64,000 nt of DNA, taken from Alphaproteobacteria bacterium SO-S41 (lineage in GTDB: Bacteria; Pseudomonadota; Alphaproteobacteria; Micropepsales; Micropepsaceae). The position numbers were made by a program, and so were the translations under genes. Shown one piece after another: positions 47,283 to 56,183 of the stretch (positions are counted from its first letter, which is position 1; every line of letters begins with the position of its first letter). Under the pieces are notes generated by a model. The model was not told the DNA's origin. It searched no databases and was given only the letters and a program-made list of their open reading frames with translations. The DNA lies in the NCBI GenBank assembly GCA_019670725.1, contig AP024629.1:1612001-1676000 (forward strand), written 5' to 3'.

Positions 47283-48331
47283 GACGGCGCTCCGGCCTGG
47301 AGGGGTTCGGCCGCACCGGTGAGGAGGCGGCGGGCGAGGGAGAAGGGATTCAACGGTTCGAGCGTCTCGGCGATGTAGGGGCTCGCGGCGCCCTGCGCGA
47401 AGGCGAGGCCGGAGACGGTGGCGGCCTGGAGGAGACCGCCGAGGCGGCGGGCGATGTCGAGGCGCGTGACGATGAGGCGCTTCGGTCCGAGCGCGGTGAA
47501 CATCATGGCGCAGTCTTCCATGTCGGCGCCGCCGAGGGCGGGCGTGACGAGGATGGGCTCGGCCTCGGCGGCTTCCACGAGATCGCGGAGATGCGCCATT
47601 TCGGGCGGGTCGAAGGGATTGATGCCGGCAGTATCGACGATGATGGCGCGGTCGGGATCTTCGGTGCGCAGGCGGTCGATGACGGCGGCGAGGGCGCGGG
47701 GCGTTTCGGCGCTTTCCACGCGCATGCGGATGAGATCGGCGAAGGCTTCGATCTGGTTCGCTGCGCCGGCGCTGGTGTCGGCGGTGATCAGGGTCGCGGC
47801 GCGGCCGGCGAGGACCGAGCGGACGGCGAGCTTGGCGGCGCAGGCGGTCTTGCCCGCGCCGGGCGGGCCGACGAGGACGATGGGGCGTTCGAGGCTGGGC
47901 GGCAGCGGCTGGAAGGAGAGATGGGCGTCGAGCGCTTGGCCGAGCCAGGCGGGGCCAGGCTCGCCGCCGAGTTTTTCAGCGGTGCGGATCAGCTTGGCGA
48001 TCAGGGGAATGGGCAGCTCGTGGAAGGCGAGGCGGGCAGCGATGGCGTCCGACGTCCAGGTCTCGGGCGCGGCGCGGGGCGCGGCGATGCGCGGTTCGGC
48101 GACGGCGGCGACGAGGCGGCGCTCCAGCTCGGCTTCGAGCGCGGCGAGGCGGCCATAGACGCTGTCGATGTTCTCCAGCGTCTGCGCCGGCTTGCGCTCG
48201 GCCGCCGCCTTGACCTCGACGCCGCGCTTGGAGCGCTGGGACGACAGGATGACGGCATCCTCGCCCATCTCGGCGCGAACCTGCGCCATCGCGTCGGGCA
48301 TGGTCGTCGCGGTGAAGGTGCGAACGCGCAT
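47279..48331 (-). CDS. flhF: Flagellar SRP-like GTPase FlhF
   Basis: 350 residues: N-terminal MRVRTFTATTMPDAMAQVRAEMGEDAVILS (the FlhF B-like region), N domain, and an SRP GTPase G domain with VLVGPPGAGKTACAAKLAV, the DTAGINPFDPPEM switch and the TRLDIARRLGGLLQ NKxD-like position (TRLD). Places the flagellum at the pole in many bacteria. Coupled to flhG by overlap and follows flhA by three bases. Confidence 0.92.
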   Translation of the reverse strand: MRVRTFTATTMPDAMAQVRAEMGEDAVILSSQRSKRGVEVKAAAERKPAQTLENIDSVYGRLAALEAELERRLVAAVAEPRIAAPRAAPETWTSDAIAARLAFHELPIPLIAKLIRTAEKLGGEPGPAWLGQALDAHLSFQPLPPSLERPIVLVGPPGAGKTACAAKLAVRSVLAGRAATLITADTSAGAANQIEAFADLIRMRVESAETPRALAAVIDRLRTEDPDRAIIVDTAGINPFDPPEMAHLRDLVEAAEAEPILVTPALGGADMEDCAMMFTALGPKRLIVTRLDIARRLGGLLQAATVSGLAFAQGAASPYIAETLEPLNPFSLARRLLTGAAEPLQAGAPS

Positions 48332-48334
48332 GGG

Positions 48335-50443
48335 CTAGACCTGACCCATCGATTTGAGCTTGGCGCTGGGGTGCACTTCGGCCTGGCTCATCACCACGGT
48401 CTGCGGCCGGAAGCGCTCGATGATCGAGCGCACGAACGGCCGGACCGAGGGGCTGGTCAGCAGGACCGGCGTCTCACCGTCGAAGGCCGCGCCGTCGAAC
48501 TGGCGGCGGACGGTCTGGATGAATTCCTGCAGCTTGGATGGCGCCATGGCGAGCTGGCGTTCTTCGCCCTGGCCGATGATGGATTCGGAGAAGGCCTGTT
48601 CCCATTGCGGTGAGAGCGCGATGAGCGGCATGACGCCGGTGCCGTTCGAAGCCGCGCGGCTGAGCTGGCGCGCGAGGCGGGCGCGGACATGTTCGCCCAT
48701 CTGCATCGTCGTATTGGACCGGCCGGCCATTTCCGCGATGCCTTCCAGGATGGTCGGCAGGTCGCGGATCGAAACGCGCTCGGCGAGCAGGCCCTGCAGC
48801 ACGCGCTGCACTGTCGGCAGCGAGACCTGCTGGGGAATGAGGTCGTCGGCGAGCTTCTTGGTGTCGGCGGGCAGGTCGTCGATGAGCTTCTTGGTCTCCG
48901 CGTAGGAGAGCAGCTCGGGCATGTGCTCTTTCAGGACTTCCGTGAGGTGCGTCGTCAGCACGGTCGCGGGATCGACGATGGTGAAGCCGCGGAACGAAGC
49001 TTCCTCGCGGTGGTCTTCGTCGATCCAGGCGGCGGGGAGACCGAAGGCGGGCTCCTTGGTCTGGGTGCCCGGCAGGTCGATCGGCGCGCCGCGGGGATCC
49101 ATGACGAGAAGATGGCCGGGCATCAGCTCACCACGGCCGGCTTCGACCTCCTTCACGGAGATGCGGTACTCGTTGGCGTCGAGCTGCATGTTGTCGAGGA
49201 TGCGGATCGACGGCATGACGAAGCCGAGATCGCCGGCGATCTGGCGGCGCAGGGCCTTGATCTGGTCGGTCAGGCGATAGCCGCGGGCATCGTTGATCAG
49301 CGGCAGCAGGCCGTAGCCGAGCTCGATCTTGAGTTGGTCGAGCGCGAGGGCGGTGCTGATCGGCTCTTCGACCGGCGGCTTGACCGCATCGGCGCGGACG
49401 GTTTCGGCGGCGGCGGCAGCGATCTTCTTGCGGGTCTGGCCGGCGATGAAGGCGGCGTAGCCGGTGACGCCGGAAATGCTGAGGAAGATGATGGTCGGGA
49501 TGCCCGGCAGGAACGCCATGACGCCGATCATGAACGAGGCCATGCCGAGCGCCTGGGGGTAGAACGACAACTGGCCGAACATCGCCTTGTCGGCGGCGCC
49601 GTCGATGCCGGCCTTGGAGACCATGAGGCCGGCAGCGGTCGAGACGACGAGCGCGGGGATCTGGGTGACGAGGCCGTCGCCGACGGTGAGCAGCGTGTAG
49701 GTCTGGAAGGCCTCGCCGAACGGCATGCCTTCCTGCGCGACGCCGATGACGAGGCCGCCGAGGATGTTGATGATGGTGATCAACAGGCCGGCGATCGCAT
49801 CGCCGCGAACGAATTTCGAGGCGCCATCCATGGCGCCGAAGAAGTTGCTTTCTTCTTCCAGCTTCTTGCGGCGAACGCGGGCGTCTTTCTCGTCGATGAG
49901 GCCGGCGGAGAGATCGGCGTCGATCGCCATCTGCTTGCCAGGCATGGCATCGAGGGTGAAGCGCGCGCTGACTTCAGCGATGCGGCCCGAACCCTTGGTG
50001 ATGACGACGAAGTTCACGATCACCAGGATCGCGAAGACGATGATGCCGATGACGAAATTGCCCTGCATCAGCAGGCTGCCGAACGCCTCGATGACATGAC
50101 CCGCAGCGTCGGTGCCGTTATGGCCCTCGCTGAGGATGAGGCGGGTCGAGGCCATGTTGAGCGAGAGGCGCAACATGGTGGAAATGACGAGAATGGTCGG
50201 GAACGCGCTGAATTCCAGCGGCTGGCGGATGAAGAGCACCGTCATCAGGATCAGCACGGAGAAGGTGATCGACAGCGCCAGTGCGGCGTCGAGCAGCACG
50301 GTCGGCAGCGGAATCAGCAGGACCCCGAGGATCGCGAGGATGCCGAACGGCAGCAGCAGTTCGCCGCCGCGCAGTGACGCGAGGATCGAGTCTGCCGCTT
50401 GTCCGCCGCCGGACCGCGTCGTCGGGGTGGTGGTGTCGGTCAC
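48335..50443 (-). CDS. flhA: Flagellar export gate protein FlhA
   Basis: 702 residues: eight membrane helices in the first 330 residues (ILAILGVLLIPLPTVLLDAALAL ... MASFMIGVMAFLPGIPTIIFLSI), the FHIPEP-type loop (here GKQMAIDADLSAGLIDEKDARVRRKKLEEESNFFGAMDGASKFVRGDAIAGLLITI), then a cytoplasmic domain ending SAKLKSMGQV. The FlhA cytoplasmic domain binds late chaperone-substrate complexes. It lies between flbD and flhF. Confidence 0.96.
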   Translation of the reverse strand: MTDTTTPTTRSGGGQAADSILASLRGGELLLPFGILAILGVLLIPLPTVLLDAALALSITFSVLILMTVLFIRQPLEFSAFPTILVISTMLRLSLNMASTRLILSEGHNGTDAAGHVIEAFGSLLMQGNFVIGIIVFAILVIVNFVVITKGSGRIAEVSARFTLDAMPGKQMAIDADLSAGLIDEKDARVRRKKLEEESNFFGAMDGASKFVRGDAIAGLLITIINILGGLVIGVAQEGMPFGEAFQTYTLLTVGDGLVTQIPALVVSTAAGLMVSKAGIDGAADKAMFGQLSFYPQALGMASFMIGVMAFLPGIPTIIFLSISGVTGYAAFIAGQTRKKIAAAAAETVRADAVKPPVEEPISTALALDQLKIELGYGLLPLINDARGYRLTDQIKALRRQIAGDLGFVMPSIRILDNMQLDANEYRISVKEVEAGRGELMPGHLLVMDPRGAPIDLPGTQTKEPAFGLPAAWIDEDHREEASFRGFTIVDPATVLTTHLTEVLKEHMPELLSYAETKKLIDDLPADTKKLADDLIPQQVSLPTVQRVLQGLLAERVSIRDLPTILEGIAEMAGRSNTTMQMGEHVRARLARQLSRAASNGTGVMPLIALSPQWEQAFSESIIGQGEERQLAMAPSKLQEFIQTVRRQFDGAAFDGETPVLLTSPSVRPFVRSIIERFRPQTVVMSQAEVHPSAKLKSMGQV

Positions 50444-50451
50444 TTAACCCT

Positions 50452-51831
50452 TCAGACCGCGACGCGCATTTCATTCGCGCCGGGCGGAGGCACCTTCACG
50501 CCGGCGTCGGTGTATTCCTTCAGCTTGTTGCGCAGCGTGCGGATCGAGATGCCGAGGATGTTGGCGGCATGGGTGCGGTTGCCGAGGCAGTGCGAGAGCG
50601 TCTCGATGATGAGGTCGCGCTCCATGTCGGACACGGTGCGGCCGACGAAGGAGCGCGTGATGCTCTCCGCCGTCTGCGCGGCGCGAGTGGCGGCCGGGTC
50701 GCCCATGACAGCGATGCCGTCCTCGACGCGGCTGCCGTCCGGCATGCGGATGGCATCCTCGGTGATCTCGGGGCCGCGCGCGAGGAGAACGGCGCGATGG
50801 ATGGTGTTCTCCAGTTCGCGCACATTGCCGCGCCAGGGATGCGAGAGCAGGGCGGCCCGGGCGGTCGCATCGAAGGCGCGGTCGGGCACGCCATTGGCGG
50901 CCGAATATTTTTTCGAGAAGTGCTTGGCCAGCGCGACGATGTCGGCCTTGCGCTCGCGCAAAGCGGGCAGACGGAGGTTCACGACGTTGAGGCGATAGAG
51001 CAGGTCTTCACGGAAGGCGCCGGCCTTCACCGCCGCCTGGAGGTCGCGGTTCGAGGTGGCGATGACGCGGATGTTGACCTTGACCGGCTTGCCGCCACCG
51101 ACGCGATCGATCTCGCGCTCCTGAAGGGCGCGCAGGAGCTTCGCCTGAAGCCGCACGTCCATCTCGCTGATTTCGTCGAGCAGCAGCGTGCCGCCGTCGG
51201 CTTCTTCGAACTTGCCGACGCGGCGCGCGACGGCGCCGGTGAACGAGCCCTTCTCGTGGCCGAAGAGTTCGGATTCCAGCAGGTTCTCGGGGATCGCGGC
51301 GCAGTTGACCGAGATGAACGGCTTGTCGGAGCGCGCCGACTTGCGGTGGACGAAGCGGGCGAGGACTTCCTTACCCGTGCCGCTCTCGCCGGTGATGAGA
51401 ATGGAGGCCTCGCTGGGTGCGACCTGCTCGGCGAAGGCGATGACCTGCTCCATGGAGCGGTCTTCGAAGATGAGCTGGTGGCTTTCGTCGGCGACCGCCT
51501 CGAGCACCGCAGCGATCAGCGTCGCGTCGGGCGGCAGGGGGACATATTCCTTGGCGCCGGAGCGAATCGCGTCCACCGCAGCGCGGGCGTCGGTGCCGAT
51601 GCCGCAGGCGACGATGGGAACGTGGATGCGTTCCGCGTTCAGCATCTTCACCAGTTCGGAGATGGGCTGACTGACCTCCACCATCAGGAGGTCGGCGCCG
51701 CGTCCCGCGCGCAACTCGGCCATCGCCTGGTGGACGTTAGAGGCGTTCACCACCTTGGCGCCGCGATCGAGCGCGATCTTGGTGGCGGCGCCAAGCTGTC
51801 CGTTCAGGCTTCCGACGATCATCAGCCGCAT
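50452..51831 (-). CDS. flbD: Sigma-54-dependent flagellar regulator FlbD
   Basis: 459 residues: N-terminal receiver-like domain, AAA+ domain with Walker A GESGTGKE (148-155), GSFTGA (195-200, a GAFTGA variant contacting sigma-54), LLLDEISEMD, and a Fis-type C-terminal helix-turn-helix (CLGNRTHAANILGISIRTLRNKLKEY). The receiver lacks the phospho-aspartate: Glu52 occupies that place, so it is not controlled by ordinary phosphorylation, as known for FlbD. In Caulobacter FlbD activates late hook/filament genes and represses fliF. Confidence 0.93.
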   Translation of the reverse strand: MRLMIVGSLNGQLGAATKIALDRGAKVVNASNVHQAMAELRAGRGADLLMVEVSQPISELVKMLNAERIHVPIVACGIGTDARAAVDAIRSGAKEYVPLPPDATLIAAVLEAVADESHQLIFEDRSMEQVIAFAEQVAPSEASILITGESGTGKEVLARFVHRKSARSDKPFISVNCAAIPENLLESELFGHEKGSFTGAVARRVGKFEEADGGTLLLDEISEMDVRLQAKLLRALQEREIDRVGGGKPVKVNIRVIATSNRDLQAAVKAGAFREDLLYRLNVVNLRLPALRERKADIVALAKHFSKKYSAANGVPDRAFDATARAALLSHPWRGNVRELENTIHRAVLLARGPEITEDAIRMPDGSRVEDGIAVMGDPAATRAAQTAESITRSFVGRTVSDMERDLIIETLSHCLGNRTHAANILGISIRTLRNKLKEYTDAGVKVPPPGANEMRVAV

Positions 51832-51857
51832 GGCTTCACTCCTTCACGCTCAGGCCC

Positions 51858-52196
51858 TCAGGCCTGACCGCCCTTCACGATTTCAGTCATGGTGATGCCG
51901 AGCCGGTCTTCGACCAGCACCACTTCGCCGCGCGCGACCAGGCGGTCGTTCACGTAAATATCGATGGCTTCGCCGACCTTGCGGTCGAGTTCGACGACGG
52001 CGCCGCGGGCGAGCTTCAGGAGCTGGCTCACTTCCATGGCGGTCTTGCCAAGCACGGCGGAGACGCTGACGGGGACGTCGAAGACGGCCTCCAGCTCACC
52101 CGCCGAGCGGGTTTGGCCTTCATCGTCGTCATCGCCCGTATCAATTGTGATGCTGGGCGTCAGGTCGTTCAGTTCGACGTCGTCGGTCGAGGGCAT
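51858..52196 (-). CDS. fliN: Flagellar motor switch protein FliN
   Basis: 112 residues. The SpoA/FliN domain is clear: VFDVPVSVSAVLGKTAMEVSQLLKLARGAVVELDRKVGEAIDIYVNDRLVARGEVVLVEDRLGITMTEIV. ATG 52196 gives a protein starting MPSTDDVELNDL; a longer in-frame start overlaps fliH and has no support. FliN forms the C-ring bottom with FliG and FliM. fliM is not in the window. Confidence 0.93.
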   Translation of the reverse strand: MPSTDDVELNDLTPSITIDTGDDDDEGQTRSAGELEAVFDVPVSVSAVLGKTAMEVSQLLKLARGAVVELDRKVGEAIDIYVNDRLVARGEVVLVEDRLGITMTEIVKGGQA

Positions 52197-52201
52197 GACG
52201 G

Positions 52202-52855
52202 TCAGGCTCCGATGGCTTCTGCGGCGCGGCGCGTGTCGGCGTCGATAAAGCGTTCCAGCGCGGTTTCGATTCGGGCGGCGATGGCGGCAGCGTCGCGTTC
52301 GACCCCGCCATCCGTCCATTCAAGGCGGCAGTCCGCCACGCCGTGGCGCGGCTCGACGGTGACGATGAGGCGGCCGGCGAAGCCAATATCGTCGGCGAGC
52401 GCGGCAATGCGGGCCTTCAGCGCATCAGCGACGCGGCTGTCGACCTTGATGACGATGCGCGGTTCATGCGCGGCCTGGGCGAGGCACTGGGCGATCGTGT
52501 CCTCGATCGTGTCGAGCGGGTAGCGGTCGAGCGCCGCGCCGGCGATGCGCTGGGCGGCGACGAGACCGGTGCGTAGCGCCTGCGCCCGCGCTTCGGCGGC
52601 CATCTCGTCGAGGGTGTTCAGCGCCGTCATGGCGGCTTCGGCGATCTGGCCGAGCGCGAGGGTCTGGGACTGGGCGGTGATCGCTTCGAGCGAGCCGCGG
52701 CCGCGCTCGTAGGCCGCGGTCTTTTCGGCTTCCAGTTCTTCCGGCGTGTAGAATTTCTTGACCTTCGGCGCGGCTGCCGCGCGCGCCTGCGCCGGCCCGG
52801 CATCGAAATGCTGGTCGAAGGTGAATTTGCGGGGCTTCTGGGGTTCCGGCTTCAT
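52202..52855 (-). CDS. fliH: Flagellar assembly protein FliH (FlbE-like)
   Basis: 217 residues: N-terminal Pro/Lys region (PEPQKPRKFTFDQHFD), a YTPEELEAEKTAAYERGR motif common in these proteins, a helical middle, and a C-terminal FliH/HrpE-type domain (RIVIKVDSRVADALKARIAAL ... GRLIVTVEPRHGVADCRLEWTDGGVERD). Regulates FliI and tethers it to the C-ring. Starts one base after the fliG stop; the fliN start follows its stop by five bases. Confidence 0.85.
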   Translation of the reverse strand: MKPEPQKPRKFTFDQHFDAGPAQARAAAAPKVKKFYTPEELEAEKTAAYERGRGSLEAITAQSQTLALGQIAEAAMTALNTLDEMAAEARAQALRTGLVAAQRIAGAALDRYPLDTIEDTIAQCLAQAAHEPRIVIKVDSRVADALKARIAALADDIGFAGRLIVTVEPRHGVADCRLEWTDGGVERDAAAIAARIETALERFIDADTRRAAEAIGA

Positions 52856-52856
52856 G

Positions 52857-53879
52857 TCAGTAGACCAGCTCGTCTTCGCCCTTGTTGCCGGCGAGCATGA
52901 TCTCGCCCTTGGCAGCAAGATCCTTGGCGACGTTGACCATCGCCATCTGGGCTTCGTCGACGTCCTTGAGTCGCACGGGGCCCATGGACTCCATGTCTTC
53001 CTTCAGGATCTTGCCGGCGCGTTCGGACATGTTGGAGAAGAAGACGTCGCGCACGGAATCGGACGAGCCTTTCAGCGCGAGGCCCAGCTTGTCCTTTTCG
53101 ATGGCGCGCAGCAGGGTCTGGATCGAGCCGGGGTCGAGCTTGCCGAGATCCTCGAAGGTGAACATCAGCGCCTTGATCTGCTCGGCGCTGTCGCGGCTGC
53201 GCTCTTCGAGGGCGGTGATGAAGCGGCTCTCGGTCTGGCGGTCGAAATTGTTGAAGATCTCGGCCATCATCTCGTGGCTGTCGCGCTTCTGCGTGCGGGC
53301 GAGGTTCGACATGAACTCGACGCGCAGGGTCTGCTCGACCTTGTCGAGGATTTCCTTCTGCACGGATTCCATGCGGAGCATGCGCTGCACGACTTCCAGC
53401 GCGAAATCCTCGGGCAGCGCACCCAGCACGCGGGCGGCGTGTTCGGATTTGATGCGCGACAGGACAACCGCGACGGTCTGGGGATATTCGTTCTTCAGAT
53501 AGTTCGCGAGGACGCTCTCGTTCACGTTGCCGAGCTTGTCCCACATGGTGCGGCCCGCGGGACCGCGGATTTCTTCCATGACGCCGTTGACGCGCTCGGC
53601 CGGCAGGAAGCGGGTGAGCAGGCGCTCGGTCGATTCAAACGTGCCGAGCAGCGTTCCGGTCGTCGACATCTGCGACACGAACTCGACCAGAAGCTTCTCG
53701 ACGACGCTCGCCGAGACCGTGCCCAGATTGGCCATGATCTGGGAGACTTCCTTGATCTCCTCGTCGTCGAACATCTGCCACACCTGCTGGCCGTGCTCGT
53801 CGCCAAGCGACAGCAGCACGATGGCGGCCTTTTCAGGACCGCTGAGGCTGCGCAGATCTTCTTTCGCCGCTTTGGCCAT
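52857..53879 (-). CDS. fliG: Flagellar motor switch protein FliG
   Basis: 340 residues, the standard size. N-terminal [42 protein letters not shown], middle domain EHPQ-like segment with [12 protein letters not shown], and C-terminal charged torque helix [55 protein letters not shown]. Couples stator force to the C-ring and binds FliF. Ends VKDL-type [18 protein letters not shown]. Confidence 0.96.
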   Translation of the reverse strand: MAKAAKEDLRSLSGPEKAAIVLLSLGDEHGQQVWQMFDDEEIKEVSQIMANLGTVSASVVEKLLVEFVSQMSTTGTLLGTFESTERLLTRFLPAERVNGVMEEIRGPAGRTMWDKLGNVNESVLANYLKNEYPQTVAVVLSRIKSEHAARVLGALPEDFALEVVQRMLRMESVQKEILDKVEQTLRVEFMSNLARTQKRDSHEMMAEIFNNFDRQTESRFITALEERSRDSAEQIKALMFTFEDLGKLDPGSIQTLLRAIEKDKLGLALKGSSDSVRDVFFSNMSERAGKILKEDMESMGPVRLKDVDEAQMAMVNVAKDLAAKGEIMLAGNKGEDELVY

Positions 53880-53888
53880 GCCCGATCC

Positions 53889-55541
53889 CTACGCCGACTC
53901 GTGCAGCCACTGGCGCATGATCGAGACGGCTTCCTCAGGATGCTTGTGGACGATCTCGCCGACTTTCTTGACGGAGGAGGCGCTGACCTGGCCATCGACC
54001 CGAGCGATGTCGATCATCTTTTCCGCGTCGCCGCGCGGCACCGGCAGCGCCGGGAACGAGCCGTCCGGCGCGGGGAGAGCGGGGCTGCCCGGCGGGTTCA
54101 GGGCGGCCATGCCGGGGCCGGCGAGCTGCGGCGTGCCGCCGTTGAAGGAGATCGGCGAGAGCAGGCGCGCCATCAGCGGGCGGAAGACGAGCAGGATGGC
54201 GAGCAGGGCGATGACGATCATCACGGCGAGCTCGATGAGCTTCATGATGTCGGACTTCTCAAGGCCGAGGAACGGCTCTTCCTCGGGCGTCAGGGTCTGC
54301 GCGTCTTCCTGGGCGAACTGGACGTTGACGACCTGGAGCGCGTCGCCGCGCTTTTCGTCAAAGCCGACGGCCGAGCGCACGAGGGACTCGATCTTCTTCA
54401 TGTCATCGTCGGAGCGCGGCGCGTAGGTGCGGGCGCCTTCGCTCGAGGTCGTCCAGACGCCGTCGACGGCGACGGCGACGGAGAGGCGCTTCACGGCGCC
54501 GCCTTCCTGGGTCTCGGTCTCCTTGGTCGAGGAGATTTCGTAGTTCGTGGTTTCGTCGCTCTGGGTGTTGACCTCGCGGCTCTTGTCCTGGCCGTCGGCG
54601 GCGGCGGGGTCCTGCTCGCTCGGGAGGTTCGTCGCCACGCTGACGGCGTTGGCGCCCTCGGAATTGGTGGCGTCGGCGTTGGAGCTGCGGGTCGAGGTCG
54701 AGCGGACGACCTGACCGTCGGGGTCGTAGGTCGTCTTCTCGCGGATGCGGCGGTTGAAATCGAGATCGGCGGACACCTCGACGCGGGTCTGGCCGACGCC
54801 GACGACCGAGGCGACGATGCTTTCGACCTGGCGGCGGATGCGTTCTTCGTACGAGGCCTTGCGGGCATCGAGCGCCGACTGCGTTGCCGCCGTCGAGTTG
54901 TCGCCTTCGCCGCCGGCGAGGAGTTCACCCTTTTCGTCGACCACGCTGACACGCTGGACGGTCAGGCCCTCGACGGCACCGGCCACGAGGTTCTGGATCG
55001 CCTGAACCTGCTCGGGTGCGAGGCGGCCGCCGCGGGTGCGGATGACGATCGACGCGGTCGGCTGAGCCGCGGCATCGGTGAAGAGCTTGCGCTCGGGAAT
55101 GACGAGGTGGACGCGGGCCTGTTCGATGCGGTCGAGCGAGCGGATCGTGCGGGCGAGTTCGCCCTCGAGGGCGCGCAGGCGATTGACGTTCTGCTGGAAG
55201 CTGGTGACGCCGAGCGCGTCCTGATTGTCGAAGATCTCGTAGCCGACGCCGCCGCCGGCGGGGAGGCCGGCGCTCGCCATGGTCATGCGCAGCTTCAGCG
55301 CCTGATCCTGGGGCACGAGAATGGTGGTGCCGTCGCCCTTCAGCTCGTAGGGGACATTGGCGGCGTCGAGGCGCTCCACGACGGCCGCGCTGTCGCGCGG
55401 GTCGAGGCCGCTGAAGAGCAGGCCCATGGGCGTCTTGGTCGCCTGGGTGGCCAGCCAGAACAGCAGGGCAGCCGCGGCCAGCGTCACACCGGCGATCGCC
55501 GCCAGACGCCATCCCATCAAAGACCGTACGAAATCCGGCAC
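53889..55541 (-). CDS. fliF: Flagellar MS-ring protein FliF
   Basis: 550 residues: N-terminal membrane helix (LAAIAGVTLAAAALLFWLATQATKTPMGLLFSGLDPRDSAAVVERLD), ring-building domain (KLRMTMASAGLPAGGGVGYEIFDNQDALGVTSFQQNVNRLRALEGELARTIRSL), long acidic linker, and second membrane helix near 435-455 (LAVMIVIALLAILLVFRPL) plus the FliG-binding tail. First gene of the minus-strand fliF-flhG transcript. No exact CtrA box is seen directly before it, only isolated TTAA half sites at 55624 and 55653. Confidence 0.96.
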   Translation of the reverse strand: MPDFVRSLMGWRLAAIAGVTLAAAALLFWLATQATKTPMGLLFSGLDPRDSAAVVERLDAANVPYELKGDGTTILVPQDQALKLRMTMASAGLPAGGGVGYEIFDNQDALGVTSFQQNVNRLRALEGELARTIRSLDRIEQARVHLVIPERKLFTDAAAQPTASIVIRTRGGRLAPEQVQAIQNLVAGAVEGLTVQRVSVVDEKGELLAGGEGDNSTAATQSALDARKASYEERIRRQVESIVASVVGVGQTRVEVSADLDFNRRIREKTTYDPDGQVVRSTSTRSSNADATNSEGANAVSVATNLPSEQDPAAADGQDKSREVNTQSDETTNYEISSTKETETQEGGAVKRLSVAVAVDGVWTTSSEGARTYAPRSDDDMKKIESLVRSAVGFDEKRGDALQVVNVQFAQEDAQTLTPEEEPFLGLEKSDIMKLIELAVMIVIALLAILLVFRPLMARLLSPISFNGGTPQLAGPGMAALNPPGSPALPAPDGSFPALPVPRGDAEKMIDIARVDGQVSASSVKKVGEIVHKHPEEAVSIMRQWLHESA

Positions 55542-55692
55542 GCTCGCCCCCGCGTCAAACAGGCGGCGCGCGACGCGCCGCTCTGTCGCTAGGCAAGATT
55601 TGCCGGGGCTCGTAAACGCCGCCTTAACGCGGACGCGAAAAAGGGGGTCTTATTAAGAAGTTACACCGAATATCGGCGACCAGACATGAAAA

Positions 55693-55714
55693 CGCCGGGC
55701 CTGTTGGCCCGGCG
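55693..55714 (-). terminator. Intrinsic terminator of sciP
   Basis: CGCCGGGCC (55693-55701) pairs perfectly with GGCCCGGCG (55706-55714) around TGTT. On the minus strand the stem is followed by TTTTCATG. It lies about 20 bases past the sciP stop and separates it from fliF. Confidence 0.75.
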
Positions 55715-55734
55715 CGGACTCGCAGGGCGAGCAA

Positions 55735-56001
55735 TCAGGCGCGATACTGCTGAATACGGGTGGTCCGCAGGCCCGCGAGACCATGACGGTCGATCGCCTT
55801 TTGCCAGGCGAGGAACTCCTCGACCGTCAGCGTGTAACGGTTGCAGGCTTCCTCGAGGCTCAGCAGGCCGCCGCGGACGGCCGCCACAACTTCCGCCTTG
55901 CGGCGGATAACCCAACGCTTCGTGTCAGGGTTCGGAAGGTCGGCCACCGTCAGTGGCGCTCCATCCGGCCCGATCACGTAGGTGATGCGTACATCGCTCA
56001 T
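55735..56001 (-). CDS. sciP: CtrA inhibitor SciP (DUF1153)
   Basis: 88 residues, matching the DUF1153 core: YVIGPDGAPLTVADLPNPDTKRWVIRRKAEVVAAVRGGLLSLEEACNRYTLTVEEFLAWQKAIDRHGLAGLRTTRIQQYR. In Caulobacter SciP binds CtrA and blocks it from recruiting RNA polymerase in swarmer cells, and CtrA drives sciP itself. Here a CtrA box lies 63 bases upstream. The gene sits between the fliF and flgE operons, the same place as in Caulobacter. Confidence 0.93.
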   Translation of the reverse strand: MSDVRITYVIGPDGAPLTVADLPNPDTKRWVIRRKAEVVAAVRGGLLSLEEACNRYTLTVEEFLAWQKAIDRHGLAGLRTTRIQQYRA

Positions 56002-56063
56002 CGCTACCCCATCCGCGCCCGACTGCGGCGCTCTCTTGTAGGGGCATCATAGGCATGGGCCGT

Positions 56064-56078
56064 TTAAGCCCGGTTTAA
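56064..56078. promoter_or_regulatory. CtrA box upstream of sciP
   Basis: TTAA-GCCCGGT-TTAA, a perfect TTAA-N7-TTAA site, 63 bases before the sciP ATG. It fits the known CtrA-to-sciP activation. Confidence 0.75.
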
Positions 56079-56130
56079 GGCGGTGGGTAAAAACGTGTCC
56101 AATTTCAAGCGCTTATGAGGCAAAAAACGA

Positions 56131-56161
56131 GGCGCAGCGTTTCGAAATGAAACGCTGCGCC
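56131..56161 (-). terminator. Intrinsic terminator of the fliK-flgD-flgE operon
   Basis: GGCGCAGCGTTTC (56131-56143) pairs perfectly with GAAACGCTGCGCC (56149-56161), a 13-base stem. On the minus strand it is followed by TCGTTTTTTGCC, a six-T tract, 23 bases past the flgE stop. Confidence 0.85.
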
Positions 56162-56183
56162 CTCAGAGATTAAAGAAAGGGCC

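Noticed and set aside
52758-55592. Open frame of 944 codons on the plus strand opposite fliF, fliG and fliH
   Set aside because: Antisense shadow of three conserved flagellar genes; composition is biased and no domain is visible.
55624-55656. CtrA box before fliF
   Set aside because: Two TTAA half sites exist but their spacing is not 7; no exact box is present.
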